Assembly (NCBI GenBank): GCA_035041965.1
Contig: JAPYMA010001582.1
Span: 62,001-126,000 of the forward strand
DNA from: Anisakis pegreffii
Lineage: Eukaryota; Nematoda; Chromadorea; Rhabditida; Anisakidae
Reading direction: 5' to 3'
Length of the DNA stretch: 64,000 nucleotides
Position numbers and translations under genes: made by a program. This document shows, piece by piece, positions 13,001-26,764 of this stretch. Below the pieces are notes generated by a model, which had not been told where the DNA came from, did no database searches, and worked only from the letters and a program-made list of their open reading frames with translations. Within the stretch, counting starts at the first letter, position 1, and each line of letters opens with the position of its first letter.

Positions 13001-16000
13001 TTTAGTTACTGGTCTCTAGAATGTATGGCGCAATCCACTGAAACTGTGCTCAATATGACTCCTCTAAACGAATTCTGGGATAATTACTGGGAAATGTTTA
13101 TTCTTCGTACATTAAAATGATGGCTCCTTTTCATCTGAGATTCCGGGAATCTCTCCGAGGTTATCCTTTCAAAGAAGTGCTGCGTCGAAATTCGAGTGTG
13201 CAGAACGCAAGAGTGTCCCTTAATATTCCAGAAGAATATCAAATCGCATCAGCTGTTTTAAGCACACTGAATCAGCTGTACGGATGGATCATTCAAGATA
13301 TTCAGTGAACATTATGAGTGAACAGACACACTAATGAGTTTCTTTCTCAAATTCACTGCTACTAGAGTGCATCCTCTATCAGATTTCTGTGTTATTTGCA
13401 AAATTTTTTGCAAAATAACGGGTGCATCATACCTATCGTTATTTTCCCATGTAAACACACTCACTTGTTTGTGAACTTTTATTACATTCGTTGGGTGTGT
13501 TCTTTTATGGTTTCTGCACGGAGCCCCATCATCAGCCATTCAAACGTTCATCTGTATGCCTCTGTCTGATGCTCACTCATTTTCATGAGCATTATTTCTG
13601 TACTACTGTAGCATTGAAGCAAATAAAAGTACACCACTGCTAGAGCAGTTCCATCATACGAGTTTAGAGGTGCTTCCTTGCATCTGCAACTGACTCTTAG
13701 TGTGTCTATGCAGTTAGTATTTCAGCAAGTTGCTTTTTATCGCAACCAACGACTAGAAAGAATTTGAAAGTGGCTTGTTGACTGTTGAATTGAATGGTGA
13801 ATTCCTAGATTGCACCTATCAATCAGTTTTGCCTTTTACATCTTCACGTGACCATCAACTCATCATTTGTCTGCTTTTCTTGTGGTAATTTAAATTCAGT
13901 GATTCGAGTAATCGACTGGTAGACATAAACAAAAGTTGATGATGATATAGGGTTCATTTAGAATGTTGTGTAACTTCCTGCAGCCTTCGTAAGTATAGCC
14001 GTTACTCTATTAGCAGTAGCATATTTGCGTTAATATCAGATATTGGTTTCAACCGAGACAGACACTATGCTCTATGGATCATGCATGCACCGATGACGGT
14101 CTTTCATAAATTATTGATGCATTTATCTCACCTAAGGCTAGCGTCTATCATACTAATTTCAATATGGCTATGACTGCTGATTGATGGATTGTACCAACTC
14201 GCCGCACTGTTGCTTATAGAGTAAAATTAAAACTGGAAATCAAATGATGACGACAGCTTCATTGAATTTGTCGCCTATCCGTCTCCATATCACACATTCA
14301 GACATGAGTTGAGAATCTGAAGTGTCCATGGTCTGCAGTAGCGAGCGTTCTGCTAGTCTAGACTGCAGCAGCAGCAGCAAATATCAGTTAGGATGCTGCT
14401 GAAGTACTTTCACAGCCAGTCGTCGAATGAAATATGAATATTGCAGACAGTACTTTTGCTTCGTAATAAATTTGATTCGTCTGATGATATTGGCATTCGT
14501 ATTCAAGCCCACCCCTCCAAAATAAAAATGCACTGAAAGTAAACTCACTCAACTACCGAGCGAAGCGAAGCTACTGCAGCAGCAAAGAAAATCATGCACA
14601 CACAAAGAATGAAAAATTTTTCACCCACAAAAATTCGCGTAAACAGCAGCCGCTTGCATGTTGCTGCTGCTGTCTCTTATACCGCATTCGTGTCACCATA
14701 TCCCTGCTACTGCTGCATTCGTTGTCCTCAGCAGCAATACCCTCCGACTAGTCGTGATAGGATGTTTCCACCACAGCATCATGAAAACGCTCCTCATCAT
14801 CGTTCAGTTACAATTCCATCCTCGACTAAGTTCAACCTCGACTTTGGCAGATGTTGTTGTTCTCACAATCGCTTTGTTTCTGTTTTTCAACAATCTACGA
14901 GATCATACTTATGTATCCTCAATCATTCCATTAAATCATTTTATCTCAATCCGTGTCCCAGTATCAACCAGGACATGTTCATTTAACAGTACGGATAAGA
15001 ATGCTTTTATCTCTTGCTTCAGTATGGATGGACGGAAAGCAGAAGCCAGCCATATGGCACTTGCACCAACCCGTACATTATGCACACCCTCTTGAAGGGT
15101 ATTCAGATAGTTGAGGCGAGAATATGTGAGAATATGAACAGGTTCGTCCAATTGAACCCGATGTACTTCGCTAGTAAGGGAATGCGGGGAACGTGGGTCG
15201 GTTGTGATGCCATGTGACTGTGCGATGAATCCACTCGGAAGGGCTGCAAAATCCGAGGCAATCCAAGGCCATTATCACTCGTTTTTGTGCTCTTTCGAGG
15301 CTGCAATCATTACGAGAAGAGGAAAATGAAAGTTGTTCCGAAGATATATTTATTTGTTTTTTGTTGAGAAAACCCTGCTTGAAGAAAAGAGAATTTTTAA
15401 GGAATGAGACGTTGTGTGCCAATCAGTTCGTGCGGTTAGACACAATTAGATGGTGTTCATTCACGTTGAATGCATTCGATTTGATGGAGTGAAGTGAAGT
15501 GAATTGTTTGTTTTAGCGAGAAACTGACTGAAGAACGAAAAAATGTCAGCAATTAAAAAAATTCGCTAATCATTCATTTATTTATCTGAATGTGATTGTG
15601 ACTGTACTGATATTTTAATCAGCAATTGCTTGTATTAATTCTCATTTTTATCATCATTGCATTCTTTTTGATTCAAACTACTGACATAAACACACGCACA
15701 CACACATGCAGATCACAATAATTTGGGTCTATTCAATTCCAATTTGCTGACAGTAAAACCACCACCACCACCACCATATCGTCTTTGCATTCCATTGTTA
15801 GTTCAGCAGCAGCAGCAGCAGCAGCAGCAGTAGCAGCAGCTCAGCATGACTGACTGTAAAAGCAGCCAGCCAAATGCTTGTCTAGCGAATGTGTGTGCTT
15901 TTTTCAGGCATGAAAATGTGATTTGAAGCATGAAAAAAATGTTCGATTCGAATGAACGCGGCGGCGAAAGTTATCAGCTGCAACGCTGCAAATACAGCAG

Positions 16001-19000
16001 ACATTTCCAAATAAATGCTTACTGAATTTCGTTCGTTCGTTTACTGCTGCTGATCTCATTCGATCAATTGACATTTCATCAGTGAACTAGAGATGAACCA
16101 AGGAACTGCTGACTGCTCTATCGTATACCTCCTATCTTCACCTGATATTCTATTGAATTTCATTTCATTACCACTTCTCTAAATCACAGCGTTCATTTTT
16201 TATCACCTTCATAACAACGCAGCGAACTGATCTAAACGCTGAAAACAGAGGATTATTCGTGATAATCAGTAGTTTCGCTCACCAAGTGGCTGTGATAGCT
16301 GCTTATGTATGCGACCATTAGAAATTGTTTACATCAACGAAGCATTTGGAAAAATATTCGAGAGCGTTGACTAGTGCATCAGTCCATTGGTGATGACTGA
16401 CATGAAAGAAGTATGCATTCGAAGTGGACGATTCCACTTTTCCTGTTAAAAAAAGAGTGAATTGCGTTTTTTTTTGCACTGTTTTGTTGGTTCGAAAAGG
16501 GTGAAATGCAATGCAATGAAGCGTTGGTTGAGCTGTTGATGTCATGATTGCCTGGGTTTCGATGTTCATCGATACCATTCCAGTGAATATGTTTTAAAAT
16601 GATTTCATCCGCATTTCTCATCGCACAACGGAAAAAGCATTTTTCCGTTTTGCAATATCTCACATGTGATCACCGTCAAAATTCATCACTCAATATTGCA
16701 TCACTGTTCGATAGAATTTCGTTCGATTTATAGTGTATACTGATTTTGAGGCAGTTACTATGGTTTGAATGCATGATACTTTAATGAATACATCATGCAT
16801 AATTTGCATTGATACCATCAGATACTATGATAGTGATAATGGTGATAATGATAGTAATTGTTACATAGTGATCAAACTTTCATATCATGTGCTATAAGCA
16901 AATTCTTAATGAGAAAATTTAAGATGTTGTTGTCCGTGTTCTTCGTCTCAAGGCAAGAATTAACTAGCGAATATCCTAGCGTCTTTGACTACTCTTTAAA
17001 TCACTCTCCAGATAAATGACAACTTCTACGTCTTAGTTGTCCTACACATTAATAATAACAATGATAATAAGGGTGATAATTTTTTTGAATTATCATTCCT
17101 CGTTATTATTCTTAATTGTACCAGTTGCTTTCTGTGTTACGAACATTATCGGTACCATCATCCTGTTGTTATCATTTGAATAATGTTCTCAGATCATGCA
17201 CAGTTAGAACGATACTACGCCTCTATCTAAATGAAACAGTCGGTATTTAGCGAAGGAAGTGAAAGCATTCGAAATTTTAATTCATTTCAATGTAAAGAGT
17301 TGTTGCTAATGGGGAGTTTCCATCCTGTTATGTTCACAACGGAAAAGAAATAGCACTCTTGTGTGCGTACGGAGACGACAGCTAACCAACACCTGTTCCG
17401 TTCATATGATTTCTGATGCTCGATGATGCGTGACTTTTATCGTGTTCTTTCCATTTTCTGTTCAGTATTACTCTCAATCAATGAAATGCTTGTCGAATCA
17501 AGTCCTTTAATCGACTACAATGCGAAAATTTATTGAACGAAATTAATACATGTGTAAGTGACCGTTAAAAATAATCGCATCGCATTCGTTTAGCGATAAT
17601 ATTCACGTGCACTAGTAATATCCTGCCTAGGACATCTCTCCAATATATCTTCCTGGATTATGGATTATGCGTGACATTCTATCTGCATTTATACATTACT
17701 GATCACTGCTGTCAAACCGTTATCACGGCATAATACTCTACTACGTCCTTAATTTTATTACCTATTTATACGTATATATATATATAATTAGATGAGCAAT
17801 ATGAATTAATTATGAGTGAGATCACCTAATTCCGTAATGACAGCAACAATAATACTAATAGCAATGGTGAAAATGAACAAAATGGAATGAGATGGCTTCT
17901 TCAGATCTCGAAACGGAATGATGTCTCAACGTAATGCAAATGCGAATGATCCACTGCGCGGTCGCTCGATCAGCATAAATGTGGCCGAATTTCGACATCG
18001 ATCATTCATAACGAATGCCTTCAAACAATTCTCATCACAGCTACGATCGCCGCGATTCTTCGAGTCGATCACTCAGAATGCTCTTCAGCAATTGGCGCCC
18101 TACACTCCACCACCAATGCTCAGTCCGAAACGCAACGGCTCAGGATTGTTCTGGCAGCTGGCTCGATGCATCAGTCAAGCGTCGCAAGTTCGTTGTTATG
18201 AATTTATTGATCCCATTCCACTGATTTGATCGCAGTTCATTCAATCTCTTGATCAGTGACTACAATAAATAATTCGAATGCATCTTCATTATAAACCATG
18301 ACCATAGATAACACACCACTGCAGATGCAATTTGTTGAGTCCTGAGAACGATTCGTCTCGACGAGCCCATTACTTACCCATTCCCTCAGTGGTAATCATG
18401 CATCGGGATTATTCCTATCATTTTATCCTGATGTTTCTGAAGATGTTCCTGATTCATTGAGAATTTTGGTCATGACTTCTATTTGCAGTATTCAGAAGAT
18501 ACCGTAACGCGTGCTAAACATTCCTACTAAATGCTAAATTCCTTCCTTCCTTCCGTTCATGTCGATGTCTGTCCGCCCGTCCGTCAACGCAATTGATATA
18601 GAGAGTGATTGATTGCAAACTGCTCTAAATGTGCAATGAAATGAGAGTGGATTTCGCTGTGTTAGATTTGTACTTTCGTATGCATTTAAGAATGGTGCTG
18701 GTTGATACGCACTCAGTTTGACCGTTATTTGCACTTTTGATACTGATTTTTGATGCCTTCTGAATTCTTCCAACACGACCATCATCGACTCTTGTATATT
18801 TGCTCCTTTTCCTTTGATTTTGCAGCCTAAATCAGTTGAGCGAATCAGTAAGAGGAATTGCTGTATCGCGTAGACTTTCACAAAATTTTGTTCAAGTTTG
18901 CTCATTTCCCCGAATTCTTCTATTTTTCATTTTTGTTTTCTGCTCGCATTTGGTACATTTTTGGCTTGACCTTCTACGCATGACTGCCTACATTACCGGT

Positions 19001-22000
19001 CATTCGTCTACTCGTTCATCTACCAAGATGGATCAAGATGGATCTGCCGCATTCACCTCACGGAAAAGTTCGCTAGATAACTATTACTTGCGTGTAAGAA
19101 AATTTCCGAGTGATTGTTCAAGCACCATCGCAGTAAGCAAGCGCTATTGTCAGAGGCCAATTTCATTTATCATTTTAGCCAACAGTCGCACTGGATTCGT
19201 CCATCGTGTGAGTCAAGTACTACCAGTCTTTCTGATTGATTGATTGAGAAAAAGAATGACAAAAGTGAGAAAAATGAATGAAAAACTGGTCAAAAAACAT
19301 TCGCTCGGTTGCACGCCCATTCTATTCTCATTTTGTGTTACGTTCTTTAGAGCGTTGCACTCCAAACGTTTTGCATTTCTTCAATTATTTCGTTCAAGTG
19401 AATTTCATGCTAACTTGATACAAACTATTACTGTTACAAATTTGAGATTTCAATGTGGAGACTACGAATATTCACAGTTTTTGCTCATTTCCAATCCCAT
19501 CCTGACCTTATCCATCAGCATATTCACTCGGAGTTACTTTAAATGCATTTTTGCTTTACCTTCCGTCAGCATATTTTGTGATGGAAGTTTTTTTAGAAAA
19601 GTGATTTAAAATTCAGTCACTAATTAGTCTCACTATCACTCTGGAATGATTCTGTATGAACAACTTGCAAGGTTCATCTGCTGCCGGAATTTTTCCGTTT
19701 TTCATCACATTTTGCTAGGGAATTTTGAGAAAATTGCATGTTTCCACATTTCTATTGCCTCTCCTCTGAAACGTTTGTGACAGATGTGTTCTAATATTCA
19801 CGTTCAGCTTGCTGCATCAGAAAATTCTTCACTTTCAACAAGCATCTTTATGAAATCCTGTTAGATCATGCCAATTGATGAGCAAAGAAACATGATGTGT
19901 GTGTGTGCGGTGTGTCCTCTACATTAAACACTCTGAATTCTCGACTCTGAATGAATTTCGCATTCAACAATCAGCATTTTTCATTCGTTCACTCAACATT
20001 CTTGTTTCCATTGTGCATTAGTGATTATATATTGTGGAAAGTGTGTATGCATGTATCTCTCTCATTTCATGTCTCATGCATTTTAATTGAATTCGTTCTT
20101 ATGCATCGTGATCAGCTCATATTTCGCATTGCATGCCTTTCGTTTCGTTACCTGCGATTTCCTTTCTTGCAAATAAATTAATGTGACATCGCTTTACGTC
20201 ATTGAAGTCGCTCTCGAATGTGATCGTTCCGTATCGCTCCCTATCGATACGCTCGCTGGTTTTCATCATTTGAGACGTTGTTTTTTCGACGTTGTTCGAC
20301 GTTCTCTGAAGTCATTCGAAATTGTCAAACAAATGCAAGAGAACTCAAATGAAATTCAGTTTAAATCACTACGCAAACCGAGATTATTCGTTTGAATTCG
20401 TCGTTGTGTGAGCGCATAAAAACTCTCTCTTTTCCATCTAATTTCAGCTGCGTACATTTTCTATGCAAAGAAGATTTCAGTACATTTTCTCAGTCATTTT
20501 GCGCAAAATCGTCTTCAAATTTTTGTCACTTACTACTTGCTCAACAAGTCGTCGTTCACTGATTATTCAGTCGACCACCACCTCATCATATTCACTCCAC
20601 CATGTGCCCTAATCGCAAATCATTCTCTGAGTTAGCCACTGTGCTCAACCTTTATGTACGTTGGTTGTGCTATGTGAACACCGATTATTTTCAGCAGCTA
20701 ATTTCCTTTAATTGTTAATAACTTGAGAAAGAATCTCTCTGATGCACAATAGCAAAATTAATATTATTTTGTAGACAAATTCAATAATTCAACAAAATGA
20801 TTATGACATTCAATTTCAATAATGTAAAAGTAGAATCTAACAATCGCTTTTGCACAATTGAACCACACTGAAACCTTACAAATTATTTTCAGAGCCACTG
20901 ATTTGAATCTATTCTGATTCTGGGATTGTCCATATTTACAACTGAAATTTCAGGTGAGTCCCTCAACATCACAGCCTCTCGCTGCACTGGATCAGCCTAC
21001 GAAATCTGGAGGAGGTATTTCCATTACATTCCTTCATCTTGATCCCCGTTTGTTCTACGTGCAGATCATTATCTGTGTCGTTTGCACAATCACATATTAT
21101 CACTGCAAATTATGATTTATGAATTCTTACCTTCTGCTGCCTAAAATAACAATGCAGAGGTCGTCCTTTCGGTTGTCTTACGAAAAATATCTTCCATGTA
21201 ACTAAATTGTTCATCTGTCAAATGCACGTGCTAGAAAGTTGGCTATGAACTGAGGCCAGTACATTTAGAGTGCGTATTATTGGGCAGCCAAAGAACGTGC
21301 ATCTCGACAAGCAGTGCTATGCTACTGCCTTAAAGTTTAATCGCTTTGCACTCGCCAATTCAGTGCAAAAGCCCAAACGAAATGCACTCAGAATCGCCTT
21401 CAAATTAACGCTTAACAATATCCAGTATAGTGCCCACATACTTCCTATGCATTATCCAAATTGTTTCTTTTTGCTGCTCACACTCGAACAAGCGATTTAA
21501 GTGGATTTAACGATCGGTTGCTTCTCATTCTATGAAAGTCTTCATCGATCGTTAATGCATCATTCTCATAATGAAATTCTAGTTGCTTTCATGATGTGTT
21601 CACCGGCTGATTGCCAGCCACTGCAACATACATATACACATAGATACATACCTGATGAATGTTATCATGATTTGATGCGACAATTGTGCAGTTATGGCAA
21701 TGTCAGCAGCAGCACACATTATCATTCGCATCCTGACTCTAGCACGCATCATTGTTCAAACAAACTGAAATTAAATGCGTGTGTTCCAAACGGAAACGGG
21801 TGTTCGATGTTTGATGCGTTGTTGTGCATCATGCATTCAGCACGATAGATACCACCACCATCACCACCACGTATATATTACACATGATCATTCTCTCTTC
21901 GATCATTTCTGTAAATTATACAGGCACAGGTAGATAGATAGACGAATACGTCGTCGTATTGCATCTACCGGCACCAGCAGCAGCAGCAGATAATATTCGC

Positions 22001-25000
22001 AGACAGAGTAGTGGGTGCCTATATTACGTGTATAGAATGGCAATGAAACTATGCAATGCCATAGGCACATACACAAACCAATGCATCCAGTCGTTTCTTT
22101 TTAAATTCAGTCAGACAGCTGGTTGGTTCCAGTTGCATGCTGTCTGCTGCTGCTGCATATGAAATTCATCGGTGCTTGTTTATTATTTCGCAGAAATAAG
22201 CATTCATCCATCCATCCATCCATCTCAGTAATGCATGCACAATCAATCAACAACACAAAACCAATAGCAGATGTTAGACGATGCATATGCGAATGTGCAC
22301 AAGAACAACAAAAAATTAATATTATCACTGAATGCAAATGCAAATGAATAAACAAATTTCGATAAGAAAGCAGCAGCAGCAGCAGCAGCAAAATTTCACA
22401 TAAGATTCACATCACATAAGGTGTTCGTTATGTCATCGTTTGCTTCTTCCCCGTCGTAATGCATTCAAAACTACCTGAGACGAGAGAAATTGCTGAAGAA
22501 GTCGATCGGCAAACACCAACAACAAAATCAAAAACATCACCTTCAACCGGCTGTCTTGTCTCTCTTCTTGTTTCCTTCCGTCGACACCATGTTCATTTTG
22601 CAGTCGAAGTTGTTGTCTTGTTTTATTTTGTTTTGTTTATTTATTCGTTCGATTGCTTTGCAGCAGCAGCAGCAGCAACAGCAGCTAACTGCCCGTCATA
22701 ATACAATTGCATAGAGTTAGACGACTGCTAGTTGAGTGAATTTTTGTCTGCAAACATTCAGCATCACCGTCATTATCCATCCCATTATTATTATTATTAT
22801 TGTTCATATCTGCTGAATTCATCTGATCTTATGTGATTCATCTTCCTCTGCACATAACACCAAGTATTCCCCACTGTGAATTTCCTGAACAATTCCTAAA
22901 TGTCTGACTGAATATTTTTCTCATTTATTTATTCAGTGAATCATTACTATTGTCTGTGTGAAAATTATCCGCAGAACAATGACTTATTTGAACAATAATT
23001 CATCAGCAGACGATGTTGTCGTGAAATCAGAAGTGGATGAAGATCAACCGGAGAAGAAACGTGTTCGACTGGATCGTCATCATTCAACGAATTCCTCTAA
23101 TAACTCGTCCAGTGCTGCGGGTACCCCGTCGGCAAAACGTTCGCTAGTTGACGAAACACAACCACCCACCACACCATTACGTAAAAATGGTTTCTGCTAT
23201 GCCACTCAGCCGAACGTACGTTTGCAAAGTCATAGTCATATTCCTTCTTTGCATTGCAAATTGACATTTTTGGGAGAAATCTCTTCCATTCAACTTGCAT
23301 CACATTACACTTTCACGTTTGATTTATCTGTTTTTGCATTGAATTTTATGCATTCATTGTAAAGTGTGTGCAAATCATGCAAGCAATTGCAATTGTAAGC
23401 AGTTAGCATGAACAATTCAATGCATCTCTCACATATCTTAAATATTATGATATTTCTAAATTTGCCTGTTGTTGAGCACTGCAATTTTGCCTTCGGTCCA
23501 TTTTTCAACCAGTTCTAACTTATTTTGCAATATAAGTCTGGCATTCATCTGTGCTATAGCACCAGAGCAAAACATAATCTGACTCATTAAAAATAGAGAG
23601 GTAGACTGCTGACGTTTGATTGCTTGACTCAACCCCACTCAATGGTGACAGATTGATTGATCAGTGATCGACGATTTTTGAGACTTTCGTTTTGTTCTAT
23701 TTTCTTCATCGCCCTTTATTTCTTCCCTAACTGCAGCAAAATGGATCCTAACTAATTGTTGAACAACGCTGACTGCATAGCTGAAATATTCGTGCAAATC
23801 TTATTTTGTTAATATTTTGCATTATGTACAATGAGAATGCATTTGAACTCGTCTTAATTTCTGTAATATTTTTCGTTCAACAATTAGAAAATGAAATTAT
23901 GGATATAGAAATATCGTGACATTTGAGCTAAAATTGGAGCTGTTTTATATGGATAATCCTGCAAAAAATTTCTGCTGGTCTTTGAATATGAATGCTAAAA
24001 GTGTCTAAGAGCATTTTGGATATTTGCTACTGCAAAATAGCTGAATATTGATGTTGAATAGCTATACAAGTATGTCGAGACCATGCGGTTATATCGTGAT
24101 TAGCACACTCTGTTGCGATAGTTGATTATTTACTTGCAATGGTCACGAAATTATTCAAATGCAAAGTATCTGCTAAGAGAGTCAGTGACGACAGCTCTCA
24201 TTGAACACATCGTGTCTTTTCATTTTGCCTCTCTCCTCGTCTTCTAGGCGAATGCAGCACATAACATGATGACAGCCACATAATTGCACTGGTGATTTCT
24301 TAGCAGAACTCAGAGGTTTTTTGAAATTGCAGACGAATTTGCTGGATATAGAAGCGATACGAAAAGAGTCCAGTGAATCGAAATCCTCCAGTCTGCAATC
24401 GGCCAATCTCATATCATCAGCCGTTACAGCCAGCACCGCTCCACGAGTTTCTCCCGATGAAACACTGAGGTGAGTGAGTTGAGCCGAAATGATCAAGCAA
24501 CAACCCTCCCAATCATGCAACATGTGCTTATAAGCCAGCCACCTACCTGTCTTACAGGAAAGATTCACCAACATCAATGGACGATGATCTGCAGCGTAAA
24601 ATCTCATCCGTTTCTGATTCTTACGAAGAGGATGTTGTGCCACCCGAGTCGGATGCGACACCGTAAGTTTTGCAGATTCTTCGCTGATCAACGTCATTAT
24701 TGCAAAGACAGTCTGATTATCAGTCACTCTGAAACTTATGAACTGAAAGGATCATTAATATCCATTGCTGTGTCAGTTCATCTTCTGCTCCATCATCTCA
24801 TCCACTGTTTCAAATTCGTTCATTTCATTTTGAAACGAATTTCTCTTCAGTTAGCACCAAGACATACATCCTTTATCGTTATCCATATCGCTACACCGAA
24901 AAAACTCATCATTTTAAATGTTGCATTACTTCAAATTCAAAAAAAGAAAGACCTCTGGCGATCATTCGTATGATCCCTAATGATTGATTTTTTCATAATG

Positions 25001-26717
25001 AATTTATGTGCGTGCCTCTCTCCAGTTGATGGAGTCTTGTGGGGAAAGGAATGCGGAAGAGCTTTGAAAAATGAAGTTTGAAACATTACAGTCTTATCTT
25101 GTCTCGGTGTTCCTTTTGTTAGCTTGCGCTTTTTTTGAATGCAAAGTTCAACAGTGAGTGCATAATGGAAGCCATTTATCAGCAAGAGAGCTCATAGAGC
25201 AGACTGACTGCTTGATTAATTGGTGGTTACATAACACGATAAAAGTATGCTGAACATCTTAAGAACGTCTTATATTGAAGATCTAGTCTAGTTTAGGCAG
25301 GGTGCTGAAAGGCTGTTCCATAACTACATGCAATGAATGGTATTGAATAAAAGAGCACTGAATGCATAAGTGAATAATTCGAGAGAAATGCATTAGTGGT
25401 TCGACGATTGCGAGCAGGAATGCGTTAGTAGCTCAAGACTAGAATGACTGAAAAAAAAGAAGTTCTGAATTCTCGTGATTACTGAAAGCTAAAAGCGAAA
25501 ATTCTGCTGATTGTAAGCACTAAAAAACTGGCAAAAGAATTTAAAAGAGAAAGAAAATTTCCACTATTCATCTTATAGAGCATTTGCAGACGTGTTGAGC
25601 ATTTGCATTAGAAAGAGCACAAAATGAGGGCAATATTGAATAATGCACAATGCACACCGACCGCTGATTATGTTCAGCAGCTGAATTTTTATTCCAAAAA
25701 AAAAAAATTCAAAGTACATACCATTAATTTTAAGAAGAATGCAAAAACTTGTATGCAAATCAACAAACAAAAAATGCACTCTTAAGTTGGGCATTCGAAA
25801 TTCTTTAATTTAAACGTTTTTTTTTGTGTGCTGCAATTTTTTATCTCGTCTGTCTTCTGCACCATTGAATTTTTTTTCTCTTTCGATTGGTGCTAGTGAT
25901 GTGCACTCCGTACTTGTTAGTACCAAGCACGGTCAACTAGAACGGTGGGTAGGTACCATGTCGAACAGTTCAATAATGCTCCGTAGCAAGGCGTTTTGTT
26001 TGACATGGTAGAGTTTATTGCTGCTATTAAGTGTACTTTGCTTACTCTTTCATGTGTTCTAGAGCATAGTTTTTGAGCTGAAACTATGATCAGTCTAAAT
26101 ATTTAAACGATGTGTTGCAATCGGTGCGTTTATTCGAACTATAGCAAAATTTTTTGCGTATTTTATTCGAGCACTAATTTCTGCGTGCAATTTGTGACAG
26201 TTTAATTGATTTAGTCGCAGACGCAAAAAAAAGCAAGGAGATCGTCAGCCAATGACGGTTGGTACCAACTGTTGCGAGTACGGGTGTTTTTTAGCGTCTG
26301 CGATTGAGAAAATGACGGGATATAAGAAGGCTTATCGTCAGTCACTTCAGATAAAACTGCAACACCACTGAGTAACAAATAAACCGTTTCAAAAATTTTC
26401 TTTCGATCGCACTGTTGAGTAAATGCCTAATGAACAGTGGAAATCATTGTGAAATTCAAAGAAATTGTCATATAACAGTGAGATAATGAGAGAAAGAAGT
26501 TCTGTTGGATCATGTGAAGAAGTTCTACGATAAATAAAATGCCTCAATTGTAGGCACATAAATCGAGGTAAAGACTACCAAGCTAAAGTGAAGAAATGGG
26601 CTGATCGAGAGATCACAGATGAAGAACGAGAAGCGATTCCGGATCGTGACGATGCCGTGTTTGATTGTAATCTAATCGATCATTTGGAACCATGCGCTGG
26701 TATGCTAGCCATAGAAC

Positions 26718-26764
<47 letters not shown>

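Larger units (their letters stand above)
9205..17904 (+). other. 8.7-kb intron of the ELM2-SANT gene
   Basis: No exon fitting the flanking phases was found. The stretch holds simple repeats (GAT at 10644, CAG at 15804), CTG/CAG-rich patches near 14350-14700 and several short open frames with poor coding character. The longest such frames (14594-14986 and 14658-15095) overlap each other in different frames, which is typical of chance. Confidence 0.7.

Noticed and set aside
14594..15095. Two overlapping open frames of 130 and 145 codons in the large intron
   Set aside because: Leu- and Ser-rich products in different frames from CTG-rich DNA, with no splice phases matching the neighbouring exons.
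22459..22701. Open frames around [20 protein letters not shown]
   Set aside because: Considered as an exon before 22975, but no acceptor precedes it and no phase fits both sides; it runs into a CAG repeat.
24182..24727. 181-codon minus-strand open frame
   Set aside because: It overlaps two plus-strand exons of the ELM2-SANT gene (24333-24469 and 24558-24662) that are phase-consistent; the minus frame shows no domain and is a shadow.
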